NCBI RefSeq assembly: GCF_030547075.1
Contig: NZ_JAUOQH010000014.1
Coordinates: 54,874 to 118,873, forward strand
Reading direction: 5' to 3'
Length of the DNA stretch: 64,000 nucleotides
From: Alteromonas sp. 1_MG-2023
Lineage (GTDB): Bacteria > Pseudomonadota > Gammaproteobacteria > Enterobacterales > Alteromonadaceae
In this document: one piece after another, positions 49,349 to 57,892 of the stretch
Layout of the letters: each line of letters starts with the position of its first letter
Position numbering within the stretch: the stretch's first letter is position 1
The notes under the pieces: generated by a model
Told to the model about the DNA's origin: nothing
The model's input: the letters and a program-made list of their open reading frames with translations, nothing else
Database searches by the model: none
Program-made: the position numbers and the translations under genes

Positions 49349-50793
49349 CAATAGGCAACTTCACCCGAAGTTCTAGTTTCCGTGTTGGGGTATTACTTGC
49401 TTCATTAGCGCTTGTTGCTATTTTATTTATCGTCTACTTCTGGCGTCTTGCCAGTAGTGACGTATTTATTCGTGAGGCAAGCGCTGCGGTTGATGCAGAA
49501 ACGTATGCGTTTACCCTACTACATGAACAAGCAGGCATTGAAGCCGTAATTAGCAATATTAAGAAAAGAACCTCACCAAGTCTTTCGCCAAATTCTAACG
49601 AAACCGACACCTCCCACTCCTTTACGCCATCTCGATTGATTGTGGTACTTCGCGACAGCGAAAACCAGATAGTAGCAGGCAATTATCCAACGTGGCCCAT
49701 TGCCATGGGTACAAGTGTTGACTCTGGCACTTCCTCCACTAGCATTATTAACTTACCAGAGTTCACTGATGGGAAAGGTAGCACTGCGCAAGACAGCAAC
49801 AGCTATTCGTTTTCTAACTCCACCAACAGCATTCTTTACGAAGAAGTAAACCTTGCGGGTTATTCGTTGTTTGTTGGCCGGAATATCGATGATTTATACA
49901 GTGCACAGTGGTTAGGAAAAACGTTTGGTTGGATAATTATTGCCTTGCTATGTGTATTGGGCGCCATAAGCTTTGCGGTCGCACTTTATGTGGTTAAACG
50001 CATAAACCGTATGGCACAAACTGCTGATTACATTATTCGTACCGGTAATTTGGAAGAACGATTGGAAATAGACAGCAGTTGGGATGACTTAAGTCGACTA
50101 GCAGTTGTGTTCAATCATATGCTCGATACCATTGAAAGTGCAGTAAATAATATAAAATCAGTGAGCGACAGTATCGCCCACGATTTGCGTACACCACTAG
50201 CTCGCTTGCGTAATAATCTCGAACATATTGGTGATGAAAAGCTTCGTCACGACACCACCTACGAAGCCGACAAACTACTGAATATGTTTAATAGCCTTTT
50301 GCGTATTAGCAAATTAGAAACGGTAAATCAAAAAGAAGGCTTTTGTGATACTGAACTAAGCGACATGGTGACTGACGTGGTGGATTTGTATCAACCTCTG
50401 GCTGAAGATCAAGACATTAAACTCGTTAGCCAAGTATCTAAAATACAGGTTTATGGCGACCCGAACTTGCTCTTCCAAGCAGTGGCTAATGTGCTAGATA
50501 ACGCCATAAAATACACCCCTGACGGTGGCACAGTAATGCTACAACTTACTGCTACATCCTCACATGTTGTTATCAGTGTAAACGATAATGGCAAAGGGGT
50601 TGATGAACATGAACTCGATAATTTAGAACGTCGATTCTTCCAAGCTGATAAAAGCAGAAACTGTGAAGGGAACGGATTGGGGTTATCGCTTGTTTCGGCA
50701 ATTGTTAAGCTGCACAAAGGTAAGCTTTGGTTCGTACACGACCCACTAATGCAAGGCCACGGGTTGGGTGTGGTATTCACCTTTCCCCGTTAG
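49342..50793 (+). CDS. Sensor histidine kinase
   Basis: 483 residues from a GTG start overlapping the regulator gene. Two membrane helices (about 10-32 and 195-220) flank a periplasmic sensing region of roughly 160 residues rich in Ser; then HAMP, the H box (SIAHDLRTPLARLRNNL), N box (NVLDNAIKYTPDGG), G1 (VNDNGKGVD) and G2 (GNGLGLSLVSAIVKLHKG). Partner of the upstream regulator. The signal is unknown. Confidence 0.93.
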   Translation: MLAIGNFTRSSSFRVGVLLASLALVAILFIVYFWRLASSDVFIREASAAVDAETYAFTLLHEQAGIEAVISNIKKRTSPSLSPNSNETDTSHSFTPSRLIVVLRDSENQIVAGNYPTWPIAMGTSVDSGTSSTSIINLPEFTDGKGSTAQDSNSYSFSNSTNSILYEEVNLAGYSLFVGRNIDDLYSAQWLGKTFGWIIIALLCVLGAISFAVALYVVKRINRMAQTADYIIRTGNLEERLEIDSSWDDLSRLAVVFNHMLDTIESAVNNIKSVSDSIAHDLRTPLARLRNNLEHIGDEKLRHDTTYEADKLLNMFNSLLRISKLETVNQKEGFCDTELSDMVTDVVDLYQPLAEDQDIKLVSQVSKIQVYGDPNLLFQAVANVLDNAIKYTPDGGTVMLQLTATSSHVVISVNDNGKGVDEHELDNLERRFFQADKSRNCEGNGLGLSLVSAIVKLHKGKLWFVHDPLMQGHGLGVVFTFPR

Positions 50794-50819
50794 TCATTTA
50801 ATAAAGAGCCAAGCAAATA

Positions 50820-51368
50820 CTAATTCTGCTTCTGCATGAAAATAGTCACCTCTGCCATCACCACACCGAACTTTCTAATGTATGAGCGGTTCATCATGGC
50901 GCTATCGTCAAATGCCCAAAACCAATCATCGAAAGTAACGGCGTAGGTTGTATCATCAACCGGTAAGTCCATGTTGTAATGGAAGTTGAACGCATTGCCG
51001 TATGAAGTGCCTGTTGCAGGGCCATCAATATCACCCGCGTTGCCCACGTACGTGCCATCAGCCTGTTTCACAATTTTCCACGTGCGGCTTTTCGGCCCCT
51101 CGCCTACGCCATAACTGAAGGTTTCGTCTAACGTTAATGTGCCATCCTTGTTTGTACCTTCAATATTTACCACAAAGCGCTGAACCACTTCGCCGGAACG
51201 ATTCTGCACTATTCCCCATGCTCGAACATTGCCGGCAAAAAACGCTTCAATATTAAAGGCAGGAGATACTTGTTCGTACGTTTCGCCATCTACTGATGTA
51301 GAGCACCCATTTAAAAGAGTAAGGCAAGATAGCAGCCCAACTATCACTGTGCGTTTAATGAATTTCAT
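50820..51368 (-). CDS. DUF3833 lipoprotein
   Basis: 182 residues from the ATG at 51368, which follows a purine-rich site; the longer upstream frame from 51422 is not needed. Lipobox LLNGC, then a beta-rich domain with AFNIEAFFAGNVRAWGIVQNRSG and DDWFWAFDDSAMMNRSYIRKFG, which are DUF3833 signatures. In other Proteobacteria DUF3833 genes lie with a chalcone-isomerase-like gene, DUF2878, a cyclopropane-type methyltransferase and an amine-oxidase-type protein. Here only the chalcone-isomerase-like neighbour is present (218 bp away). Confidence 0.82.
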   Translation of the reverse strand: MKFIKRTVIVGLLSCLTLLNGCSTSVDGETYEQVSPAFNIEAFFAGNVRAWGIVQNRSGEVVQRFVVNIEGTNKDGTLTLDETFSYGVGEGPKSRTWKIVKQADGTYVGNAGDIDGPATGTSYGNAFNFHYNMDLPVDDTTYAVTFDDWFWAFDDSAMMNRSYIRKFGVVMAEVTIFMQKQN

Positions 51369-51397
51369 GTTCGCCTCGTTTTTGATTGATGTGACTG

Positions 51398-51500
51398 TCA
51401 ACTTAGTACGCATATAGCGCACTGATTTATATGACGGTCCACTTAGTAGCCACTAAGTAAGCACTTAGTACGTCTAGTTCCCGCTTAGCAACGTCTACTT
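51398..51500. repeat. Short repeats of ACTTAGTACG type
   Basis: The gap between the DUF3833 and chalcone-isomerase-like genes has four to five imperfect copies of (A/C)ACTTAGTA(C/G)(G/C): near 51400, 51440, 51465 and 51482, with an inverted ACTAAGT at 51451. Period is irregular (20-40 bp). Confidence 0.45.
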
Positions 51501-51586
51501 TTCAATATGTATTTGTTCAAAGCGGGCCATTCACTGCGCTTGTTAATGCGCTTAGATTCGCTGCCCACAATTTAAAAAAATTGTGC

Positions 51587-52141
51587 TCATTGATTTTTTA
51601 ACAGGGCCTTACGTAATTTGGGCTCAGAGGTATTTTCTGATAACCAAATATCGAAAAACGCCTGGGTAAAGTCAGTATCCTCAATCGAGCCAGCCAACTC
51701 TCCGTTGATATAAAACTCGCTAGTATGGCTAGCGGTAGCCACACCGGTAATGACATCACCATCTTCTACATCGGGGAAAATAGCGATCATTTTATCTTCC
51801 CACTCACTTAACTTTTCTTCGTCGCTAATACCTTGCTTGCGCATTTCGTCCACTGAACGCTGCGCGATTTTTTTACCGTCCAAATCTCTTTGATAATCTA
51901 GTTTTAATGCAAATGGCGCTTCAGGCTGCCACTTTCCTTGTGGGGCATACAAGGTGGCGTCATACACATCCCAAAACAAATAGGTAAACATAGCGATTCC
52001 TACTACTTGCGCGTCTGGCACTTTTTTCATTACATAATCGGGCACGCTTTGCGCGAAGGCATTTTTCGAAAGAACCAAAAGTGAAATTGCCAAGGCAATG
52101 ACAAGGTTTAAAGCGGTATAACGGCGTTGAAACATTTTCAT
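51587..52141 (-). CDS. Chalcone isomerase-like periplasmic protein
   Basis: 184 residues from the ATG at 52141 (GGAGA about 7 nt ahead; the ATG at 52147 is too close to it). Signal peptide cut near AFA. Mature part: VVGIAMFTYLFWDVYDATLYAPQG, LKLDYQRDLDGKKIAQRSVDEMRKQG and WLSENTSEPKLRKALL, the pattern of the bacterial chalcone-isomerase-like (Chalcone_3) fold, which is not known to isomerise chalcones; fatty-acid binding has been suggested for the fold. Confidence 0.82.
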   Translation of the reverse strand: MKMFQRRYTALNLVIALAISLLVLSKNAFAQSVPDYVMKKVPDAQVVGIAMFTYLFWDVYDATLYAPQGKWQPEAPFALKLDYQRDLDGKKIAQRSVDEMRKQGISDEEKLSEWEDKMIAIFPDVEDGDVITGVATASHTSEFYINGELAGSIEDTDFTQAFFDIWLSENTSEPKLRKALLKNQ

Positions 52142-52297
52142 GTACATTCTCCATATCGCATTTAAAAACTAGGCCACCGCGCTATTGCGCAGTTATGCCT
52201 CAGAAATTCTAAGCAAAAAAGCGATACATTTTTTATTTTGTTGTGTGCTCTAGTTATACTGTTGAGATTGCCACATTGATCATTTGAAAGCCCCATT

Positions 52298-53359
52298 TTG
52301 AACTTCAAAAATTTTGACAGCTTTTCCGACTTTGAGAATTTCGCTGCCAGTTTGCTATTGCCCTCACCGCTTGAGCCCTTTACGCCAGATTGGGAAGGTG
52401 CAGAGCATGTATCTATGTATGTAAAACGGGACGATAGCATTCATCCTGTTATTTCAGGCAACAAGTGGCGGAAGTTGAAGTATGCTTTCGATATCGCAAC
52501 TTCTCATGAAATAAATTTAGGGTCAGGTTCAGGTAAAAATACCGATTTAAGTATAAAGCGCCCTTCCTCAGTAGTCAGTTTTGGCGGTGGATTTTCTAAT
52601 CATTTGCACGCATTAGGTTATTTGTGTAATCAGCTGAATATTCCTTTTCACGCTATTATTCGCGGTGATTACACAAAACACCCCAGCCCGATGATTCGGG
52701 ATTTAGTGCAATGGGGCACTCTAATTCACTACGTGAATAAAATTACCTACCAGCAAAGGGATGACCCTAATTATTTAGCCAGCCTACGAACACAGTTTCC
52801 TGATGCGTTGATTATTCCTGAAGGCGGTAGTCAAATGGCGGCGCTAAAAGGCGTTCAAGAAGTCGTAGATGAAATAGATATCCCTTTCGACCGTATTATT
52901 GCCCCTGTGGCTAGTGGCGCTACGTTGGCAGGGTTAACTTCGGCCCTGTCACCGCACCAATGCGCTATTGGTATTGGTGTTTTAAAAGGAGAGGGATATT
53001 TGGAGGGGCTCGTAGAACAGTTTCTTACACCAGCTGATTCACCCGTTCGGTCATCTGTCGCGTGCGCTGGCAAAAAAAAACAATTCAGCATAAACCATGA
53101 CTATCATTGTGGTGGCTACGGGAAAGTTCCACCGTACCTGCAAACGTTCTGTGAAGATTTCAATCGCACTATGCCTTTTGACATTGAAGGGGTGTACTCA
53201 GGTAAAGTATTTTGGGCACTCAAAAACTTGCTAGCAACTCACGCCTGCCAAAACCGTGCTGGTAGTGACTCCCCGAATACATCATCGACAGCCTTTGAAA
53301 AAGGACACACTCTTATTATTGTTCACACTGGCGGTATTCAAGGCGCCAGAAAAAATTAA
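52298..53359 (+). CDS. PLP enzyme, ACC deaminase / D-cysteine desulfhydrase family
   Basis: 353 residues if the TTG at 52298 is used; no better start is available, as the first ATGs fall inside conserved sequence. N-terminus PSPLEPF and the PLP site SGNKWRKLKYA (Lys), FGGGFSNHLHALGYL, and VASGATLAGLTSAL match the fold. It may act as a D-cysteine desulfhydrase; ACC deaminase function would need specific residues I cannot confirm. Interspersed Ser/Gly-rich stretches (residues 74-86 and 320-335) suggest insertions. Confidence 0.78.
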   Translation: MNFKNFDSFSDFENFAASLLLPSPLEPFTPDWEGAEHVSMYVKRDDSIHPVISGNKWRKLKYAFDIATSHEINLGSGSGKNTDLSIKRPSSVVSFGGGFSNHLHALGYLCNQLNIPFHAIIRGDYTKHPSPMIRDLVQWGTLIHYVNKITYQQRDDPNYLASLRTQFPDALIIPEGGSQMAALKGVQEVVDEIDIPFDRIIAPVASGATLAGLTSALSPHQCAIGIGVLKGEGYLEGLVEQFLTPADSPVRSSVACAGKKKQFSINHDYHCGGYGKVPPYLQTFCEDFNRTMPFDIEGVYSGKVFWALKNLLATHACQNRAGSDSPNTSSTAFEKGHTLIIVHTGGIQGARKN

Positions 53360-53506
53360 AACCTCTGATCTTATAGACCCACACATTCGTTTAACCTAAT
53401 ATCAAGGCTGTGTAAGTATTTTTATCGAAAGTCACAGCTTGGTTGTATCTAGCTTCGCGTTACTCATAGCTATTGCTCAAACGCAAAATTCGTTAGGAGA
53501 TGCACC

Positions 53507-53917
53507 ATGATAAAAGGAACAAATAGCTTACCCCCCCCTTTATGCATACTTGTGTCTAGAGCACTTGAGTTATGCGAATTGGTTTTATCTACAAGTCCCG
53601 TATTTTATCCTTTTGCCGCCATTTATGAAGATGGGAAAGTAGACTGCTTATTTAGCGAAGAAACCCATTATCGCATCGACGAAGGTCAACTCATCGAATG
53701 TTTACAGTGGCGAATAATCGACACCACTACAGATTCTGACAGCTATAGTATTCTGGTTTATGCCGCGACTGTAGAAACGCAAAAGCATACTCGCTTAGAT
53801 GCCATTGCCATTAATACGGCTTGCCCTAACGATGAGGAACAGCTTTTGCTTTACCCTTATTATCGCGTAGGGGAAAAAATTGTGGTTTCCCCTCCCATCA
53901 ATACAATGCCAGAATAG
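53507..53917 (+). CDS. Conserved hypothetical protein (136 residues)
   Basis: I do not recognise the family. Start supported by AGGAG 7 nt upstream. The sequence FAAIYEDGKVDCLFSEETHYRIDEGQLIECLQWRIIDTTTDSDSYSILVYAATVE looks like a compact alpha/beta or beta-rich cytosolic protein; no signal or membrane segment. It stands alone between the PLP-enzyme gene and the carboxyspermidine genes. Confidence 0.68.
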   Translation: MIKGTNSLPPPLCILVSRALELCELVLSTSPVFYPFAAIYEDGKVDCLFSEETHYRIDEGQLIECLQWRIIDTTTDSDSYSILVYAATVETQKHTRLDAIAINTACPNDEEQLLLYPYYRVGEKIVVSPPINTMPE

Positions 53918-54067
53918 GCGTTATCGCGTATAAATTGTGCTTATTCGTTTTCCTTGTGTTTACGATGACTATTTTTTGTCGAACCTCGGCTGTCTTTGCT
54001 TGCCAATTTGGTATCGTCTGCTAGCATTCAGCCCAAAATTCATTAGCTTATTTAGGGATTAATTATT

Positions 54068-55270
54068 ATGTCTCGCGTTTTAATTATTGGTGCTGGCGGT
54101 GTTGCCTCAGTAACCGTAAAAAAGTGTGCACGTTTACCACAGCACTTTGACGAAATCTTTCTTGCCAGCCGCACAGTGTCTAAATGTGAAGCTTTGCAAC
54201 AAGAAGTAGGTGTAGACCGCGTTAAAGGTGTATTTGCCCTTGATGCCGATAACGCCAAAGAAGTAGAAGCGCTTATTAACGATGTTAAGCCTGACCTAGT
54301 AATTAACCTTGCGTTGCCTTACCAAGACTTGCCTATTATGGATGCGTGTTTAGCAACTAACACCGACTACTTAGACACCGCAAACTACGAGCCAAAAGAC
54401 GAAGCTAAGTTCGAATACTCTTGGCAGTGGGCTTACCAGCAGAAATTTAAAGACGCAGGCATCATGGCCTTGTTAGGCAGTGGTTTCGATCCAGGTGTAA
54501 CCAACGTGTACACCGCGTACGCGGCTAAACACTATTTCGACGAAATTCACTATTTAGATATTGTTGATTGTAACGGTGGTGATCACGGTCAAGCATTTGC
54601 GACCAACTTCAACCCTGAAATCAATATCCGTGAAATTACTCAACGTGGTCGTTTCTGGGAAAATGGCGAGTGGAAAGAAACCGACCCGCTAAGCGTGCGT
54701 GAAGATTTAGATTACCAAAACATTGGTGTACGTGCGTCTTACCTCATGTTCCATGAAGAATTGGAATCTTTGGTGAAGCATTTCCCTACCCTTAAACGTG
54801 CTCGTTTTTGGATGACCTTCGGTGATGAATACCTTACACACCTTCGCGTACTAGAAGGCGTAGGCATGACCAGTATTGAACCGGTTGATTTCCAAGGCCA
54901 AAAAGTAGTGCCTCTAGAATTCTTAAAAGCAGTTCTGCCTAACCCAGGTTCACTGGCTGAAGGCTATACCGGCATGACCTGTATTGGTACTTACATTACG
55001 GGCATGAAAGATGGCAAAGAAAAAACCATCTTCATCTACAACAACTGTGAACATGCTAAATGTAATGATGAAGTGGGTGCACAAGCGGTATCTTACACCA
55101 CAGGTGTTCCGGCCATGATTGGTGCAGCGCTAATGCTAAACGGCACGTGGAAAGAAAACGGTGTTTGGAATATGGAACAATTTGATCCAGATCCATTCAT
55201 GGACATGCTAAACGAGCACGGCCTACCTTGGCACGTACTCGAATGTGATAGCAGCCCATTCACCAAGTAA
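54068..55270 (+). CDS. Carboxynorspermidine / carboxyspermidine dehydrogenase
   Basis: 400-residue saccharopine-dehydrogenase-like enzyme: Rossmann start VLIIGAGGVASVTVKKCARLP, then NTDYLDTANYEPKDEAKFEYSWQWAYQ and LLGSGFDPGVTNVYTAYA, patterns of the condensing dehydrogenase that joins aspartate-semialdehyde to putrescine or diaminopropane. It stands directly before the decarboxylase NspC, giving the alternative spermidine/norspermidine route. Confidence 0.93.
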   Translation: MSRVLIIGAGGVASVTVKKCARLPQHFDEIFLASRTVSKCEALQQEVGVDRVKGVFALDADNAKEVEALINDVKPDLVINLALPYQDLPIMDACLATNTDYLDTANYEPKDEAKFEYSWQWAYQQKFKDAGIMALLGSGFDPGVTNVYTAYAAKHYFDEIHYLDIVDCNGGDHGQAFATNFNPEINIREITQRGRFWENGEWKETDPLSVREDLDYQNIGVRASYLMFHEELESLVKHFPTLKRARFWMTFGDEYLTHLRVLEGVGMTSIEPVDFQGQKVVPLEFLKAVLPNPGSLAEGYTGMTCIGTYITGMKDGKEKTIFIYNNCEHAKCNDEVGAQAVSYTTGVPAMIGAALMLNGTWKENGVWNMEQFDPDPFMDMLNEHGLPWHVLECDSSPFTK

Positions 55271-55299
55271 TATAATACTGTAACTGGAGCAAATAAAGG

Positions 55300-56430
55300 T
55301 TGGCAGACTTAACGCAACGAACAGATATTCCTTCTCCTTGCTATGTGCTGGAAGAAGAAAAACTCATCCGAAATCTTGAGTTGATGAAGCATGTACAAGA
55401 TGAGTCAGGCGTTAGAATTATTCTGGCTTTAAAAGGTTTTTCAATGTGGTCGAGCTTCGACATCATTAACCCTTATTTACATGGCGCAACAGCAAGTTCG
55501 GTATGGGAAGCCAAATTAGCCGCTGAAATGGGTAAAGAAGTACATGCCTATTCTCCAGCTTATAAAAAGGCGGATATAGAAGAGCTAGCTACGCTGGTGA
55601 ATCACTTGTCGTTTAATAGTCTGTCACAGTGGCAAGCTCACAAAGACGCGCTTGCGGGCGTGTCTTTAGGTTTGCGTATTAATCCAGAGCATCAAGAAGC
55701 AGATACCCCACTTTACGACCCTGCTGCACCTGGCTCGCGTCTAGGGCTTAGGGTAAGTGAATTAGAAGGCGTAGATTTATCAGGCATTGATGGCTTTCAT
55801 TGTCATAACCTGTGTGAGTGTGACTCGTTTGCAACCGAACGTACGCTTAAAGCAATAGAGGCAAGCTTTGGCGATTACCTAGGACAGCTGAAATGGCTAA
55901 ACTTAGGTGGCGGCCACTTGATGACTAGCGAAGGTTACGATGTAGAACATCTAATCAAAACCCTTAGCGATTTCAAACAACGTTACCCGCACTTAGACGT
56001 TATTCTCGAGCCCGGCTCTGCAGTAGCGTGGCAGACAGGACCGTTGATTGCTGAAGTGGTGGATGTGGTAAACAACGATGGTGATATTGCCATTTTAGAT
56101 ATTTCAGCCACGGCACACATGCCAGATGTGCTTGAAATGCCCTATCGACCTACGATTTTAAACGCATCCTTACCTGGTGAAAAAGCCTACGACTATCGCT
56201 TAGGTGGAAACTCCTGCTTAGCGGGCGATGTTATTGATACTTACTCTTTCGATGCGCCATTAAAAGCTGGTGACCGCGTACAGTTTGAAGACATGATGCA
56301 CTACACCATGGTGAAAACGTCATTTTTCAACGGCGTTGAACACCCTGCCATTGGTATTTTGCGTAAAAATGGTGAGTTCGAAATTGTTCGCCAGTTTACT
56401 TACGAAGACTTTAAAGGCCGCTTGTCTTAA
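55300..56430 (+). CDS. nspC: Carboxynorspermidine decarboxylase
   Basis: 376-residue PLP decarboxylase of the alanine-racemase-fold group. TTG start at 55300 (GGAG and AAAGG upstream). PLP Lys in ILALKGFSMW near 44, HCHNLCECDSF, GGGHLMTSEGYD, LEPGSAVAW and LGGNSCLAGDV. Completes carboxy(nor)spermidine to (nor)spermidine after the dehydrogenase, 29 bp upstream. Ends at a terminator. Confidence 0.93.
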   Translation: MADLTQRTDIPSPCYVLEEEKLIRNLELMKHVQDESGVRIILALKGFSMWSSFDIINPYLHGATASSVWEAKLAAEMGKEVHAYSPAYKKADIEELATLVNHLSFNSLSQWQAHKDALAGVSLGLRINPEHQEADTPLYDPAAPGSRLGLRVSELEGVDLSGIDGFHCHNLCECDSFATERTLKAIEASFGDYLGQLKWLNLGGGHLMTSEGYDVEHLIKTLSDFKQRYPHLDVILEPGSAVAWQTGPLIAEVVDVVNNDGDIAILDISATAHMPDVLEMPYRPTILNASLPGEKAYDYRLGGNSCLAGDVIDTYSFDAPLKAGDRVQFEDMMHYTMVKTSFFNGVEHPAIGILRKNGEFEIVRQFTYEDFKGRLS

Positions 56431-56452
56431 ACAATAGATAGCGACTTTCACA

Positions 56453-56493
56453 AAAAAATGCCCGCAGCGTTAAACGTTAGCGGGCATTTTTAT
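56453..56493. terminator. Terminator after nspC
   Basis: AAAATGCCCGC arm (ending 56465) with GCGGGCATTTTT (starting 56480) around a 14-nt loop. As on one side, Ts on the other: bidirectional. Confidence 0.85.
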
Positions 56494-56533
56494 TGGTGAC
56501 GTTTGAATAAAGCGTAGCTAATAAATACCTACT

Positions 56534-56797
56534 TTATAAAACGCCAGTACCGTTAAGGTTTTGGCTTTTATCTACCGTACCTTCAGCGATAACCGTATCA
56601 TCAAGATAAATGGCAAATGGCGTACCTTCAGGGCCTGTTAAATTGTATCGAAATCCATGCATTTCATCGGCTAAAGCTAACTTCACCTGAGTTTTAGGAT
56701 GAATTAAATCGTACTCACCTGAATCGCCGGATTTATCAAAAATATCGACGACCCATTTGCCCTCTGGCATCTCAATTCTTAAGAGTTGCTGACTCAT
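56534..56797 (-). CDS. Conserved small hypothetical protein (87 residues)
   Basis: I do not recognise the family. The sequence begins MSQQLLRIEMPEGKWVVDIFDKSGDSGEYDLIHPK-type and looks like one small beta-rich domain with a GPEGTPFAIYLDD hairpin, acidic overall. ATG is preceded by GGAGGAT, a strong ribosome site. Separate transcript between the nspC terminator and rsmI. Confidence 0.7.
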   Translation of the reverse strand: MSQQLLRIEMPEGKWVVDIFDKSGDSGEYDLIHPKTQVKLALADEMHGFRYNLTGPEGTPFAIYLDDTVIAEGTVDKSQNLNGTGVL

Positions 56798-56910
56798 AAC
56801 TATCCTCCAACCTTACACTTAACGTTATAAGCAATAGTGCAAAATGCAATAAGCCTACCTCGTGTTAACTATATTGTTTAGATAGGTACCCTCAACCCAT
56901 GGGTCTGAGA

Positions 56911-57753
56911 TCAATCAGTCTCTTTTGCTTCCAGCCCAGCTTGGTACAAGGCATTCTTTTTCAGGTCGTAGTGATCGGCCACAACGGCTGCCGCTTTTTT
57001 CAATGGCATGTGATCACATAACGTAGTTAAAAGCGACATCGCCTCAGCCGATATTTCAGATAAATTCACTTGGGCTGGCGACACCATCACCACGAACTCA
57101 CCTTTTTGGTGAGCGGCTTCGGCTTCCAAGTAATCAATAACATCGCTTGGGGTGCCACTAATATAAGTTTCAAAGGTTTTGCTAAGCTCTTTCGCAACTA
57201 CAATGTGCCTATCACCTAGTACACGGGCAATGTCTTTGACCGTGGCTAAAATACGACGTGGGGCTTCGTAAAATACGCTTGTGCAGGTCCGCTCTTTTAA
57301 TTCAGCAAGTTGGTTGTCTTTGGCTTGAGTTTTTACCGGTAGAAAACCTTCAAAAATAAATCGGTCTGTTGGTAGCCCTGAAGCACTCAGCGCGGTAATA
57401 GCGGCACATGGGCCTGGCAATGCGGTAACAGGAATGCCTTCTTCTCGGCAGCGCCTCACAAATACAAAACCTGGATCGCTAATTAACGGCGTACCCGCAT
57501 CACTAATTAACGCCACCGATTCACCGTCTTTTAGGCGCTGCACCAGCATTGCGGTACGTTTATCTTCATTGTGATCATGCAGCGACAAGGTACGGGTAGA
57601 AATACTGAAGTGCTGTAACAACCGCGAGCTGTGTCGTGTATCTTCCGCAGCAATCCAATTAACCTGTTTTAATACCTCGATAGCTCTGGCGCTAATATCA
57701 TCAAGGTTGCCGATAGGTGTAGGAACGATATACAAGGTGGCGAAATTGGTCAT
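56911..57753 (-). CDS. rsmI: 16S rRNA (cytidine-1402-2'-O)-methyltransferase
   Basis: 280 residues from the ATG at 57753 (MTNFATLYIVPTPIGNLDD); the upstream in-frame reading to 57834 is not family-supported. Methylates C1402 in 16S rRNA. SAM-binding block SDAGTPLISDPGF, LSASGLPTDRFIFEGFLP and TSVFYEAPRRI, and the family's C-terminal PLKKAAAVVADHYDLKKNALYQ. Divergent from lpoA with about 140 bp between. Confidence 0.96.
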   Translation of the reverse strand: MTNFATLYIVPTPIGNLDDISARAIEVLKQVNWIAAEDTRHSSRLLQHFSISTRTLSLHDHNEDKRTAMLVQRLKDGESVALISDAGTPLISDPGFVFVRRCREEGIPVTALPGPCAAITALSASGLPTDRFIFEGFLPVKTQAKDNQLAELKERTCTSVFYEAPRRILATVKDIARVLGDRHIVVAKELSKTFETYISGTPSDVIDYLEAEAAHQKGEFVVMVSPAQVNLSEISAEAMSLLTTLCDHMPLKKAAAVVADHYDLKKNALYQAGLEAKETD

Positions 57754-57892
57754 ATAAACAATAAAAATAACGAATAATGTAGAAAGTGTACCACGCCATT
57801 GGACTAGTTTACGTCGGCAAACGTAGATTTTCATCGTGGTTAGGATAAACTTGCCGCTACTTGCCGTTAAACGAAGTGAAAGGAAACAGACT

